Shown here: positions 53,086 through 62,499 of the stretch, piece after piece
How positions within the stretch are numbered: position 1 is the stretch's first letter
Layout of the letters: each line of letters begins with the position of its first letter
Assembly (NCBI RefSeq): GCF_002813325.1
Contig: NZ_PHUG01000001.1
Location: forward strand, 3,968,001 to 4,032,000
DNA: 64,000 nucleotides
Direction of reading: 5' to 3'
From: Janthinobacterium sp. 64
Lineage (GTDB): Bacteria > Pseudomonadota > Gammaproteobacteria > Burkholderiales > Burkholderiaceae_D
Made by a program: the position numbers and the translations under genes
The notes under the pieces: model-generated
What the model was told of the DNA's origin: nothing
Database searches by the model: none
Seen by the model: only the letters and a program-made list of their open reading frames with translations

Positions 53086-54514
53086 ACGCGAGCGCCAGCG
53101 CGGGGCGATGCTGATCGCCTTTTCCATCCTGCTCATCGTGGTACTGGGCTTTATTGGCCTGGCAATCGATGTGGGGCAGGTCATCGGCCGCAAGACGGAA
53201 TTGCAGAACCTGGCCGACAACGCGGCGCTGGCGGCGGCGCCGGAACTGGTGGGCACGGCCGCCGGACTGGCCAATGCCGTGGAGAAAGCCAAGCTCAGCG
53301 CAGCCGGGCAGAGCGCATATCGGCGCCGCACGCAGGGCGCCATTCTGTCCGACGAGAGCATCCGCTTTGCCAGCGCCTTTGACGCGCCGGCCAGTGCGTG
53401 GCAGGTGGGGGCGGCGGCCGATCCCGCCACGGCCCTGTTCGTGCGCGTCGATACGCGCGACAACACGCCGTCGCTGGGCACGGTGGCGACGGCCTTCCTG
53501 GGTGCCTGGTCGCCGGCGCTGCGCACGCTCGACACGGGCGCGCGCGCCGTGGCGGGCCGCACCAGCCTGCGTCTGACGCCGCTGGCCATCTGCGCATTGT
53601 CGTCGGCGCCGGCCAGCCTGCGCACGAATGCGGGGCCGCCCGAGCGCAAGGAAGCGCTGGAATACGGCTTTCGCCGCGGCGTCGCGTATGACCTGTTCCA
53701 TCTTAATCCGCATGGGGCCGCGCCCGAGCACTTCGTGCTCAACCCGCTCGGTCCGCTGGGCGCGCTCGGCCCGTCGGCGCAGGTGAGCGACGCCGCCGTG
53801 GCGCCGTTCATCTGCAGCGGCAGTGTGCTGCACACGGCCATCGGCGGCGCGGCCATCCATGCGCACCGTCCGTTCCCCACCGGCTTGTGGCCGGCATTCA
53901 ACGCCCGCTTCAACCAGTATGCGGGCAGCGGCTGCCATCCGCTGACGGCGCCGCCCGACGTGAACATCCGCGTCTTTCCCAACGCGGCGGCGAACTGGTG
54001 GATGAATATGCCGTCCGCTTCCAGCGCCGCCTCCAGCGGCGGCAATCCCCTGCTGTCCGTGGCCGACCTGCCGCCAGCTGCCGCCGGGGTGCCTGCCTCC
54101 ATTTCCGCTGCCAGCTATGGTCCCTTGTGGTCGTTCGCCAAGGCGGTGCAATACGCCAGTCCCAAGCCACCCGGCGATTTTGTCGCCTTTCCCAACAGCG
54201 CCTGGAACAGCCTGTATCCAGGCTTGCCCGGCGCGCCTGCCAGCAACAGCTTTTATCCCGCCAGCGGCACGCCCTATCTGGCGCTCGCCTTCCAGACCGC
54301 GCCCGTGGGCAACACGGGCGTGGCGCAGCGGCGCGTGCTCAACATCGCCTTGCTGGCGTGTCCCTTGCCGGCCGGCAGCGATGTGCTGGCCAATGTGCTG
54401 GCCATCGGTCGCTTTTTCATGACGGCGCCGGCCAGCAGCGCCATGCTCAGCGCCGAATTTGCCGGCGTGGTGCCGGAGCAGGCGCTGGCCGGCCCGGCGG
54501 AGCTGCTGCAATGA
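53075..54514 (+). CDS. TadG-like pilus assembly protein
   Basis: A 479-residue protein with an N-terminal membrane helix (AMLIAFSILLIVVLGFIGLA) then the TadG opening IDVGQVIGRKTELQNLADNA. The rest is a large periplasmic part without a recognised domain. The pilin-like N-terminus follows QRG, but the residue at the Glu+5 position is Ala, so it may not be processed as a pseudopilin. The start at 53075 follows GGGAGGCGGCA and overlaps the lipoprotein gene by 11 bp. The frame is open further upstream but only in an overlapping reading. Confidence 0.8.
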   Translation: MANRRERQRGAMLIAFSILLIVVLGFIGLAIDVGQVIGRKTELQNLADNAALAAAPELVGTAAGLANAVEKAKLSAAGQSAYRRRTQGAILSDESIRFASAFDAPASAWQVGAAADPATALFVRVDTRDNTPSLGTVATAFLGAWSPALRTLDTGARAVAGRTSLRLTPLAICALSSAPASLRTNAGPPERKEALEYGFRRGVAYDLFHLNPHGAAPEHFVLNPLGPLGALGPSAQVSDAAVAPFICSGSVLHTAIGGAAIHAHRPFPTGLWPAFNARFNQYAGSGCHPLTAPPDVNIRVFPNAAANWWMNMPSASSAASSGGNPLLSVADLPPAAAGVPASISAASYGPLWSFAKAVQYASPKPPGDFVAFPNSAWNSLYPGLPGAPASNSFYPASGTPYLALAFQTAPVGNTGVAQRRVLNIALLACPLPAGSDVLANVLAIGRFFMTAPASSAMLSAEFAGVVPEQALAGPAELLQ

Positions 54515-54999
54515 AGGCGCCATGCCGCAAGTCGTGGCCACGCCGCCAGGACGGCGTGGCCGCCATCGAGCTGGCGCTGATCTTGCTGTTTTTCATGGGC
54601 TTGCTGCCCGTGGTGCTGCTGTTCGGCCGCGTGCTGCTGGCTTATACGACCATGCAAAAAAGCGCGCACGATGCGGCGCGCTATATGGCTACCCTGCCGC
54701 TGCCGCAGATGGGCAACATCGGCACGGCAAACCAGGGCGTGGCGTTTTCCCGGCAGATGGTGCTCGATGCAATGGTGGAAACCTGGCCGCAAATGGAGAC
54801 CAGCAGGATCAGCGTGGAATGCGTGTATACCGACGATTCCTATGCCTGCGGCAGCTTTGCCAGCAAGCCGCAGCAGGTGCGCGTCAAGTTCGCGACCAAC
54901 ATGCCGATCGACTTTCTGCCCGACCTGTTGAGCAAGTGGCTGCCGCAGATGACATCGATACCGTTGCGTGCCAACGCGACCTTGCGCTATGAAAATTGA
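54511..54999 (+). CDS. TadE-like pseudopilin 1
   Basis: A 162-residue protein with the TadE N-terminus QDGVAAIELALILLFFMGLL: a Gly, then Glu at position 5 of the mature chain, so a prepilin-peptidase substrate. The periplasmic part contains a Cys pair (VECVYTDDSYACGSF). Its ATG overlaps the TadG-like stop by 4 bp (ATGA), and its end overlaps the next pseudopilin gene by 11 bp. Confidence 0.85.
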   Translation: MKAPCRKSWPRRQDGVAAIELALILLFFMGLLPVVLLFGRVLLAYTTMQKSAHDAARYMATLPLPQMGNIGTANQGVAFSRQMVLDAMVETWPQMETSRISVECVYTDDSYACGSFASKPQQVRVKFATNMPIDFLPDLLSKWLPQMTSIPLRANATLRYEN

Positions 55000-55597
55000 C
55001 CTGCACAGGGGGCGCCGGCGCCAGGGCGGCGTGTTCGCCGTCGAATTCGCCATGCTGGCGCTGCTGTTCTTTCTCTTCCTGTTCGCCATGCTGGAAGTGG
55101 CGCGCGCCGTGTATCTGTGGAATATGGTGCATGAGATCACCCGGCGCGCCGCACGCGGCGCGGCCGTCACCGATTTCAGCAATGCAAGCGCGCTGCAGGC
55201 CGTGCGCGCGCACGCCGTGCTGCGCGCCACGCCGGGCGTGCTGCCGCTGGGTGGTGGCATCAGCGATGCGTATGTGCGCATCGATTATCTGTCGCAGTCG
55301 AGCAGCGGCGCCGCGCTGGCGGCCGTGCCTGTGACGGTAATGCCGGGCTGTCCGCAACGCAACCGCATCAATTGCCTGGACGATCCGCATGGCGCCAGCT
55401 GCATCCGCCTCGTGCGCGCGCGCCTGTGCGTGCCGGGCGATGGGGCGCGCTGCGAGCGCGTGCCCTACCGGCCCGTCCTGCCGTTGCTGGGGATGATGTT
55501 TCCCTCCGGCGCCGCGGCCGTGCGTTTGCCCAGCGGAACCACCATGGCGGTGGCCGAGTCGCTGGGCTATCCGGACAACCCGAATTTCTGTCCCTGA
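54989..55597 (+). CDS. TadE-like pseudopilin 2
   Basis: A 202-residue protein whose N-terminus, QGGVFAVEFAMLALLFFLFL then FAMLEVARAVYLWNMV, is again TadE-type with Glu at mature position 5. The periplasmic part carries six Cys residues (PGCPQRNRINCLDD, GASCIRL, RLCVPGDGARC), more than its partner, likely disulphide-bonded. It overlaps the preceding pseudopilin gene by 11 bp. A 56-bp gap follows before the CpaE gene. Confidence 0.85.
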   Translation: MKIDLHRGRRRQGGVFAVEFAMLALLFFLFLFAMLEVARAVYLWNMVHEITRRAARGAAVTDFSNASALQAVRAHAVLRATPGVLPLGGGISDAYVRIDYLSQSSSGAALAAVPVTVMPGCPQRNRINCLDDPHGASCIRLVRARLCVPGDGARCERVPYRPVLPLLGMMFPSGAAAVRLPSGTTMAVAESLGYPDNPNFCP

Positions 55598-55653
55598 ACG
55601 CCGCCAGACGGTGGCAGCCGACTGTGTTGACCTGAAAGAAGCGAGGAAGTGCG

Positions 55654-56823
55654 ATGAAAGCCTTGATGATTAGCCGTGACGCCAGCTTGCACGAAGAAAT
55701 CGCCGCGCAAGGTGCGGCCCGCATGCCCGTGCTGCGGCTGCTGGAGCGGCGCAGCGGCCTGCGCGACGCCGTCGAGCGCATGCTGCCCGAAGCGCCCGAG
55801 CTGGTGATCGTCGACGCCAGCGGCCTTGACGCCGAGGAGGCGGACTTGCTGGAGCGCCTGGCGCGCCAGTATCCGCTGGCCGTGCTGATGCTGCTCACGC
55901 GCGGCCAGCAGCAGGATGTGCTGATCCGCGCCATGCGCGCCGGCATGCGCGAAGTGCTGCAGCTGCCGCTGGTGCACAAGGCCTTTCACGAGGCGATGGA
56001 CCGGGTCGATATCCAGGCCGGCGTGACGCAGATGCGTGACGGCAAGGTGCTCGCCTTCATTTCGTGCAAGGGCGGCAGCGGCGCCACTTTTCTGTCGACG
56101 AATTTTTCCTACGCGCTGGCCAGCCTGGCCGGCTGCAAGGTGCTGCTGATCGACCTGCACGGCCAGTTCGGCGACGCCACTTTGTATGTCTCGGACCAGA
56201 AGCCGGCCATGACGCTGTCCGATATCTGCGCGCAGATCGCGCGCATGGATGGCGCCTTTCTCGCCTCGTGCCTGGTGCACGTGACGCCGAACTTCGGCGT
56301 GCTGGCGGCGGCCGACGACCCCGCGCACAAGGTCGACATGCAGCCCGAGCACATGGACCGCATCCTGGCCGTGGCGCGCCAGCATTACGACTACATCGTG
56401 CTCGACGTGGGGCGCCAGATCGATGCGCTGTCGCTGCGCGCGCTCGACAACGCCGACGCCATCTACCCGGTGCTGCAGCTGGCCCTGCCCGACATCCGCG
56501 ACGGGCGCCGTTTGCTCGACATCTTCCGCTCGCTCGGCTATCCGGGCGAGCGCCTGCGCCTGATCGTCAACCGCTATGAAAAGGGCGGGCGCTTGCGCCT
56601 GGCGGACCTGGAGCAGGCGCTGGGCGCGGAAGTGGTGCACACGGTGCCCAACGATTACATCGCCGCCACGGACTCCGTCAACCAGGGCATTCCGCTGCTG
56701 CAGCTGTCGCGCACCAGCGCCGTGGCGCGCAGCCTGGCCGAACTGGTGGAACTGGTGACGGCGCGCCGCGTGACGGAAAGCCGCGGCCTGTTCGACCGGT
56801 TATTCAGCCGCAGCGAGGCCTAG
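55654..56823 (+). CDS. cpaE: CpaE/TadZ-like ParA-family ATPase
   Basis: A 389-residue cytoplasmic protein. Residues 1-120 have receiver-like alternation but no clear phospho-Asp context; residues 130-370 are a MinD/ParA-type fold with a deviant Walker A KGGSGATFLSTN at 139-150. The usual lysine after GxG is Ala (GSGAT), as is common in CpaE proteins. It places the pilus machine at its cell site. CGAGGAAGTGCG stands before the ATG. Confidence 0.88.
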   Translation: MKALMISRDASLHEEIAAQGAARMPVLRLLERRSGLRDAVERMLPEAPELVIVDASGLDAEEADLLERLARQYPLAVLMLLTRGQQQDVLIRAMRAGMREVLQLPLVHKAFHEAMDRVDIQAGVTQMRDGKVLAFISCKGGSGATFLSTNFSYALASLAGCKVLLIDLHGQFGDATLYVSDQKPAMTLSDICAQIARMDGAFLASCLVHVTPNFGVLAAADDPAHKVDMQPEHMDRILAVARQHYDYIVLDVGRQIDALSLRALDNADAIYPVLQLALPDIRDGRRLLDIFRSLGYPGERLRLIVNRYEKGGRLRLADLEQALGAEVVHTVPNDYIAATDSVNQGIPLLQLSRTSAVARSLAELVELVTARRVTESRGLFDRLFSRSEA

Positions 56824-56834
56824 GACAGCAATCG

Positions 56835-58220
56835 ATGTCAAGGCTCCCGCCGGGAGCCATCATGGGAGCCGAGATGACTTTACGCGAACGCCTGGCGGCA
56901 AATGAAACGGTGCGCCCCGCCACGAATGGACAAGGGGCGCTGGCGCTGCACGCCTATCAGGAACTCAAAAAAACCATGCACCAGACGATACTCGACCGTA
57001 TTGACCTGGAACGGTTAAAGCGCCTGACGGCAGAGCAGTTCAAGCACGAGCTGGCGCTGCTGGTGCAGCGCGTGATCGAGGAAGAGCGCATCGTGCTGAA
57101 CCAGCATGAGCGGCATAGCCTGGTGCTCGACATCCAGCACGAGATGCTGGGCTTTGGCCCGCTCGAACCCTTGCTGGCCGACGCCAGCGTATCCGACATC
57201 CTCGTCAATACCTGCGACAAGGTGTATGTCGAGCGGGGCGGGCGGTTGCAGCTGACGGACGTGACCTTCCACGACAATGCGCACCTGATGAAGATCATCG
57301 AAAAGATCGTCTCGCGCGTGGGACGGCGCGTCGACGAATCGAGTCCGATGGTCGACGCGCGCCTGCCGGACGGTTCCCGTGTCAACGCCATCATTCCGCC
57401 GCTCGCCGTCGATGGCCCGATTTTATCGATCCGGCGCTTTGCCGTGCAGCCTTTGACGATCGCCAACCTGCTCGACTACAAGAGCCTGACGCCGCCCATG
57501 GTGCAGGTGCTGCAGGCGCTGGGCCAGGCCAAGGTCAACATCCTGATCTCGGGCGGCACGGGCAGCGGCAAGACGACCTTGCTCAACGTGCTGTCCGGCT
57601 TCATTCCCGGCAGCGAGCGCATCGTCACCATCGAGGATGCGGCCGAACTGGCGCTGCGCCAGCCGCACGTGGTGCGCCTGGAAACGCGCCCGCCGAACAT
57701 CGAGGGCAAGGGCGAAGTGAGCCAGCGCGCGCTGGTGCGCAATGCGCTGCGCATGCGCCCCGACCGCATCATCCTGGGCGAGGTGCGCGGCGCCGAGGCG
57801 CTCGACATGCTGCAGGCGATGAACACGGGCCATGAGGGTTCGCTGGCGACCATCCACTCGAACACGGCGCGCGACGCGCTGGCGCGGCTGGAAAACATGG
57901 TCGGCATGGCCAGCGTGAACCTGACGCCGCGCGCCACGCGCCAGCAGATCTGTTCGGCCGTGACGGTGGTGATGCAGGTGTCGCGCCTGACGGACGGCGC
58001 GCGCAAGCTGGTCAGCCTGCAGGAGGTGACGGGGATGGAGGGCGACATCATCGCCATGCATGAAATCTTCCGCTTCGAGCAGACGGGCGTCGATGCCGAC
58101 GGCAAGGTGCTCGGTCACTTTTGCGCCACGGGTGTGCGGCCCCGCTTCACGGAACGCCTGCGCATGTTTGGCGCGCCGGTGCCCGATAGTGTTTTTGATC
58201 CGGACCGCATCTACGAATAG
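56835..58220 (+). CDS. cpaF: CpaF/TadA secretion ATPase
   Basis: A 461-residue hexameric traffic ATPase of the GspE/VirB11 class that powers pilus assembly. Walker [15 protein letters not shown] spans about 238-251; Asp-box [14 protein letters not shown], Walker [20 protein letters not shown] and the His box [17 protein letters not shown] follow. The N-terminal domain (60-200) is typical. ATGs at 56835, 56862 and 56874 are all possible; the last follows GGGAGCCGAG. All motifs are intact. Confidence 0.93.
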   Translation: MSRLPPGAIMGAEMTLRERLAANETVRPATNGQGALALHAYQELKKTMHQTILDRIDLERLKRLTAEQFKHELALLVQRVIEEERIVLNQHERHSLVLDIQHEMLGFGPLEPLLADASVSDILVNTCDKVYVERGGRLQLTDVTFHDNAHLMKIIEKIVSRVGRRVDESSPMVDARLPDGSRVNAIIPPLAVDGPILSIRRFAVQPLTIANLLDYKSLTPPMVQVLQALGQAKVNILISGGTGSGKTTLLNVLSGFIPGSERIVTIEDAAELALRQPHVVRLETRPPNIEGKGEVSQRALVRNALRMRPDRIILGEVRGAEALDMLQAMNTGHEGSLATIHSNTARDALARLENMVGMASVNLTPRATRQQICSAVTVVMQVSRLTDGARKLVSLQEVTGMEGDIIAMHEIFRFEQTGVDADGKVLGHFCATGVRPRFTERLRMFGAPVPDSVFDPDRIYE

Positions 58221-58228
58221 GAGGCAGC

Positions 58229-59206
58229 ATGGACCTGGTCTTTTACGGCTTTGCCGTGCTGCTGTTTGCCGCCTGCATCCTGATGGTGGAAGGCGCCTGG
58301 CTGTGGTGGTCGGGCACGCATGGCAGCGCGGCGCGGCGCATCAACCGGCGCTTGCGGCTGATGGCGGCGCGCGGCGAGGCGGGCGGCGAGCGGGTCTCCA
58401 TCCTCAAGCAGCGCCGCTATGCGCGTGCACCCGGTCTCGAGCGCTGGCTGCGGCGCCTGCCGCAGGCGGCAAAGCTCGACCACCTGCTGCTGCAATCGGG
58501 CTTGTCCTGGTCGGTGGCGCAATTCATCGGCGTCACGGGGGCATTGTTGCTGGCGGCCTTGCTGCTGTTGGCGGCTTGGTCCATGCCTTTTCCCGGCACC
58601 TTGCTGCTGCTGGCCAGCGCCGTGAGCGGACCGTGCCTGTTCGTGCTGCGCGCGCGCGCGGCGCGGTTGAAAAAGATCGAGGCGCAATTGCCGGAAGCGG
58701 CCGATTTCCTGGCCCGCGCGCTGCGCGCCGGACACTCGTTTTCGAACGTGCTGCAAATGGTGGGCGATGAACTCAATGAGCCGATCAGCGGCGAATTCAA
58801 GATGGCGCATGAAGAGATCAATTACGGCGTGCCGATGAACGAGGCGCTGCAAAACCTGGCCGCGCGCATTCCGCTGACGGACTTGCGCTATCTCGTCATC
58901 GCCGTGCTGGTGCAGCGCGAATCGGGCGGCAATCTGGCCGAAGTGCTGGTCAGCATCGCGCGCATCATCCGCGCCCGTTTGAAACTGCTGGGACAGGTGC
59001 GCGTGCTGTCGGCCGAGGGGCGCATGTCGGCCTGGGTGCTGGGACTGATGCCGGTGGTGATGATCGGCGTCATGGCGCTGGTCAACCCGCAGTACATCCG
59101 CCTGCTGTGGACCGATCCCAGCGGCATCAAATTGCTGTGGTACGCGGCCGGCATGGTGGCGCTGGGTGTAGTCTGGATGCGCAACGTCATCCGTATCAGG
59201 ATATAA
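58229..59206 (+). CDS. tadB: Tad pilus inner-membrane protein TadB
   Basis: A 325-residue inner-membrane protein with N-terminal membrane segment, two segments around 100-135, the type II secretion F domain (EAADFLARALRAGHSFSNVL, then QNLAARIPLTDLRYL) and two segments at the C-terminus (about 268-318). With TadC it forms the platform for the CpaF motor. GGAGGCAGC precedes the ATG; 8 bp separate it from cpaF. Confidence 0.92.
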   Translation: MDLVFYGFAVLLFAACILMVEGAWLWWSGTHGSAARRINRRLRLMAARGEAGGERVSILKQRRYARAPGLERWLRRLPQAAKLDHLLLQSGLSWSVAQFIGVTGALLLAALLLLAAWSMPFPGTLLLLASAVSGPCLFVLRARAARLKKIEAQLPEAADFLARALRAGHSFSNVLQMVGDELNEPISGEFKMAHEEINYGVPMNEALQNLAARIPLTDLRYLVIAVLVQRESGGNLAEVLVSIARIIRARLKLLGQVRVLSAEGRMSAWVLGLMPVVMIGVMALVNPQYIRLLWTDPSGIKLLWYAAGMVALGVVWMRNVIRIRI

Positions 59207-59219
59207 AACAGGAGGTCGC

Positions 59220-60158
59220 ATGAGCGGTGCACAACTGCTGTTTCTCGTGATCGTCTTTGCCGTGGTGGTGGCGCTGGCGCTGCTGGCGTGGCTGATCTTC
59301 TTTCCCGGCACATTGCGCCAGCGCCTGTTCGGCGCCACGGCGCCGGCGGCCAGCGATGTGGTGGCCGACTCTGGCTGGGTGGAGCGGGTGGCGCGGGTGG
59401 CGCAGCCGTTCAGCAAGCTGTCGCTGCCGGAAGAGGGCTGGGAGCGCTCGCCGCTGCGCACGCGCTTCATGAACGCGGGCTGGCGGCAAGCGAGCGCACC
59501 GGCCCTGTATTTTGCGGCGAAGACCGTGCTGGCCCTGCTGTTTCCCACCGTGCTGGGGCTGTACGCGGCCAGCGCCATGGCGGCGCAGCTGCGCAGCGTG
59601 CTATTGCTGCTGCTGTGCGTCAGCGCCACCGTCGGCTATTACCTGCCAAACCTGGTGCTGGCCAGCACGGCCAAGCGGCGCCAGCGCGACATTTTTGAAA
59701 ACCTCCCAGATGCGCTCGACTTGCTGACCGTCTGCGTGGAAGCGGGCCTGAGCCTGGAGCGCGCACTGGTCAAGGTATCGGGCGAGATCCACATCAAAAG
59801 CGTGGTGCTGGCGCAGGAATTGCAACTGGTGCTGATGGAAATGCGCGCCGGCTTTTCCAAGGAAAAGGCGCTGCGCAACCTGGCCTTGCGCAGCGGCGTG
59901 GAAGATGTCGATACCCTGGTCGCCATGCTGATCCAATCGGAACGCTTCGGCACCAGCATGGGCGATTCACTGCGCGTGCATTCGGAAAACCTGCGTGGCA
60001 AGCGCAGCCTGCTGGCCGAGGAGGCGGCGGCGAAGATCGCCCTCAAACTGCTGTTCCCGCTGATATTTTGCGTCTTTCCCACCCTCATGCTGGTGCTCAT
60101 GGGGCCGGCCGTGATCGAAGTGTATCGCGTGCTCGTGCCGGCCATGGCCAGCCGCTGA
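59220..60158 (+). CDS. tadC: Tad pilus inner-membrane protein TadC
   Basis: A 312-residue inner-membrane protein with an N-terminal segment, a hydrophobic pair around 95-145, an F domain (NLPDALDLLTVCVEAGLSLE, RSGVEDVDTLVAMLIQSERF) and a C-terminal segment (KLLFPLIFCVFPTLMLVLMG). It is the second platform protein, paired with TadB. AACAGGAGGTCGC precedes the ATG, 13 bp after tadB. Confidence 0.92.
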   Translation: MSGAQLLFLVIVFAVVVALALLAWLIFFPGTLRQRLFGATAPAASDVVADSGWVERVARVAQPFSKLSLPEEGWERSPLRTRFMNAGWRQASAPALYFAAKTVLALLFPTVLGLYAASAMAAQLRSVLLLLLCVSATVGYYLPNLVLASTAKRRQRDIFENLPDALDLLTVCVEAGLSLERALVKVSGEIHIKSVVLAQELQLVLMEMRAGFSKEKALRNLALRSGVEDVDTLVAMLIQSERFGTSMGDSLRVHSENLRGKRSLLAEEAAAKIALKLLFPLIFCVFPTLMLVLMGPAVIEVYRVLVPAMASR

Positions 60159-60169
60159 AAGGAGTCACC

Positions 60170-61234
60170 ATGCGCTTGACGCTCTCCCGCCTGGCCGTCG
60201 CCTGTGCCTGCCTTGGCCTGACTGCCTGTACCACGCAACTGGCGCATGCACCGCTGCCGCAGTGGCCTGACGCCGATGCCGCCTATGCGGCGGGGCGCCA
60301 GTACTTTGACGCGGGCGACCTGCCTGCCGCGCAAGCGGCGTATGAGCAAGCCTTGCACGCCGCGCCGCGCCACGTGAATGCGCGCAACGGCCTGGCCGTG
60401 CTGCATGCGCAGCGCGGTGAACACGATGCGGCGATCGCCCATTGGCTGGCCTTGACGCAGGAGGCGGGCACGCCGCAGCCGCGGCAGGCCTATCTGTTCA
60501 GCAATCTCGGCCATGCCTATTATTTAAGCGGACGCGATGCGCAAGCGTTGCCTGTGCTGGAACAGGCCTGTCTGCTCGACCCGCTCAATGCGCTGGCCTG
60601 GCAGCACCTGGCGCAGGTACTCGAACGGCTGGGACAGCACGCGCGCGCCGCCCTCATGCGGCGCCAGGCGGCCAGCTTGCAGGAACACGACTTGCGGCGC
60701 GACATGGCCTTGTTGCGCGCCGAGGCGCCGCCGAAGCTTGTGCCCGTACCCGAGTCGTTGCCGGAGGCACCCGCCATGGCGCGCGTGGAGATCACGCAGA
60801 GCGATGGCATGGCCCAGCTGCAGCGCGTGCCGGCAGCGGCGCGCAGCGTACCCGTCGCAGTGCCCGAGCGGCCCATGCCGGCGGCGGCCGCGCCGCGCCC
60901 GCGCCTGGAAATTGTGAATGGCAACGGCGTGCCGGGCATGGCCGCCGCGCTGGCGCGCAGCCTGGCCGGCGGTCCCGTGCAAGTGGTGCGCCTGACCAAT
61001 GAAACCAGCTTCCAGGTGGCGCGCACGCACGTCGAATACCGGCCCGCGCAAGAGCAGGCGGCGCGCCAGCTGGCCCGCCAGCTTGGGATGCAGGTGCAGA
61101 GCCAGGCCGCCGACTGCCCTGCCAGCGAGCTGCGCCTGGTACTGGGGCGCGACCTGAGCGACCCCGCCATGCTGCACCGCTATTATCTGCAGCAGTTGCA
61201 ACTGGCGCGCCAGGCACTGGCACGGCTCGGTTAG
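60170..61234 (+). CDS. TPR lipoprotein with LytR_C domain (TadD-position)
   Basis: A 354-residue lipoprotein with lipobox LTAC. TPR-like repeats occupy about residues 35-165 (AYAAGRQYFDAGDLPAAQAA). A Pro/Ala linker leads to a C-terminal LytR_C-type domain beginning RLEIVNGNGVPGMAAALARS (about 244-330). TadD proteins are TPR lipoproteins that aid pilus secretion; the LytR_C domain, usually on cell-wall-binding proteins, is an addition. The ATG at 60170 follows AAAGGAGTCACC. It ends the tad operon at a strong terminator. Confidence 0.85.
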   Translation: MRLTLSRLAVACACLGLTACTTQLAHAPLPQWPDADAAYAAGRQYFDAGDLPAAQAAYEQALHAAPRHVNARNGLAVLHAQRGEHDAAIAHWLALTQEAGTPQPRQAYLFSNLGHAYYLSGRDAQALPVLEQACLLDPLNALAWQHLAQVLERLGQHARAALMRRQAASLQEHDLRRDMALLRAEAPPKLVPVPESLPEAPAMARVEITQSDGMAQLQRVPAAARSVPVAVPERPMPAAAAPRPRLEIVNGNGVPGMAAALARSLAGGPVQVVRLTNETSFQVARTHVEYRPAQEQAARQLARQLGMQVQSQAADCPASELRLVLGRDLSDPAMLHRYYLQQLQLARQALARLG

Positions 61235-61252
61235 CAGGTTTTTTGTCGGCAT

Positions 61253-61289
61253 AAAACACGCGGCGCCTTTGCGGGCGCCGCGTGTTTTT
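61253..61289. terminator. Bidirectional Rho-independent terminator ending the tad operon
   Basis: AAAACACGCGGCGCC and GGCGCCGCGTGTTTTT form a perfect stem with a 6-base loop and A/T tracts on both sides. It serves both the tad operon (+) and the convergent PEP-CTERM gene (-), whose stop abuts the T-tract. Confidence 0.9.
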
Positions 61290-62287
61290 CATGCGGCAGC
61301 TTGCTTCGGCTGGCGGCGCGTAAAAGCCAGGGCGGCCAGTCCCGTGCCCAGCAGGAACAGGGTGCCTGGCTCCGGTACTTGCAAGGGATCGATGACGACG
61401 ATGTCGGTGCGCGTGGACTTGGAAAAGTTCAAGGTATAGCTGCCGGCGGGCAGGGCGAAATTCGAGGTCAGGGCAAACATCGCAAAGCCGTTCGTGAAGG
61501 CGCGCCCGGTGGCCGGGTCGTTGGTGCCGGCCGTCATGTTCAGGCTGAACGGATCCATGCTGCCGGCCGTATGGTTGCCATTGACGTCGCTGCCATTGTT
61601 GGCGTCGCCATCGGGCGCGAACTGGAAGAGTACGCCATCGGCATTCGCGTTCGACAGGCAGCCGGCGGGACTGGCGGCATTGCACGAGATATTGAAGATA
61701 TCCATGATCGACACGTTCGACTTGTCGCCCATGGTCGTCACGCTGGTGCGCAAGTCGCGCCGCCCCATGAAGCTGAAGGTGATGAAGCCGGCGCTCGACA
61801 GGGTCAGGTTGACGGAACCGGTGAGCGTGTCGCCGGCCGTGGAGGACGCTGCTCCCACCGTGTCGCGCTGGGCTTCGGAGACGGCACGCACCGTGGCGCC
61901 GCCATTGAGCATATTGCCGAAGGCGTGCGCATCGCCGCGCGCGAATTCCAGGGTGGAACTGGGACTGGGGGCGTAGTGATTCTGCGGCAAGCCGCTGCAG
62001 CCGCCCCCCGAACACACTTGCAGCACGTCGGCGTTGGCGGTCGGCCCCGTATTGACGGCGCGCGGATTGACGGCTGCGCCACCTTCGAAGAAGGCGCTGT
62101 CGCTGGCATTGCGGTTGGCGCCGGCCAGCGACAAGCTGCCGGCACTGGTGGTGATGCGGAAATTGTTCAACTCATTGACGGCCAGGCCGTACGCGCCGGC
62201 CTGCGCCTGGCCGCTGGCCAGCAGGCTTGCCGCCGCCAGTGCGCCCAGCCAGCCGAGGGTCTTGTTTCGTGTGTGATCGACGTTCAT
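61289..62287 (-). CDS. PEP-CTERM domain exported protein
   Basis: A 332-residue protein with an N-terminal signal (LGWLGALAAASLLASGQAQA) and a C-terminal PEP-CTERM sorting tail: VPEPGTLFLLGTGLAALAFT followed by RRQPK. Such proteins are sorted by exosortase and cut at the PEP motif, typically in exopolysaccharide-producing bacteria. The mature part is Asn/Gly/Ser-rich, with no enzyme motif and a CSGGGCSG cysteine pair. No exosortase is in the window. A 7-bp inverted repeat (GAATCCA/TGGATTC) lies near 62334-62361 upstream. Confidence 0.9.
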   Translation of the reverse strand: MNVDHTRNKTLGWLGALAAASLLASGQAQAGAYGLAVNELNNFRITTSAGSLSLAGANRNASDSAFFEGGAAVNPRAVNTGPTANADVLQVCSGGGCSGLPQNHYAPSPSSTLEFARGDAHAFGNMLNGGATVRAVSEAQRDTVGAASSTAGDTLTGSVNLTLSSAGFITFSFMGRRDLRTSVTTMGDKSNVSIMDIFNISCNAASPAGCLSNANADGVLFQFAPDGDANNGSDVNGNHTAGSMDPFSLNMTAGTNDPATGRAFTNGFAMFALTSNFALPAGSYTLNFSKSTRTDIVVIDPLQVPEPGTLFLLGTGLAALAFTRRQPKQAAA

Positions 62288-62457
62288 CGCAGCCTCTTAT
62301 CGTGGTCAGTCTCGGGAAATCCGGGGGGACAAGGAATCCAGAATGACTTGCCTGGATTCATCTCGTAGACAGGGATAAGCAGCTTGCGTGCCACTTAAAA
62401 AAAGTATATTGAATCAAGTACTTGCCTAAAGCGGGCTGAACTGGATGAGGTCAACTG

Positions 62458-62495
62458 TAAGAAAGGCCGACGCCGCTTGACGGGCGGCGTCGGCC
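62458..62495 (-). terminator. Hairpin terminator after the small Cys/Gly-tail gene
   Basis: GGCCGACGCCGC and GCGGCGTCGGCC form a perfect 12-bp stem (62465-62495) with a 7-base loop. On the - strand it is followed by TTTCTTAC, a modest T-tract, 5 bp after the stop at 62500. Confidence 0.72.
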
Positions 62496-62499
62496 AGCC

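Noticed and set aside
52615..54541. Two - strand frames of about 495 codons across the TadG-like gene
   Set aside because: Antisense shadows of an intact, coupled pilus operon.
55654..56823. CpaE as an inactivated gene because its Walker A lacks the lysine
   Set aside because: The GGSGAT form is common in CpaE/TadZ proteins, so this is family-typical and not damage.
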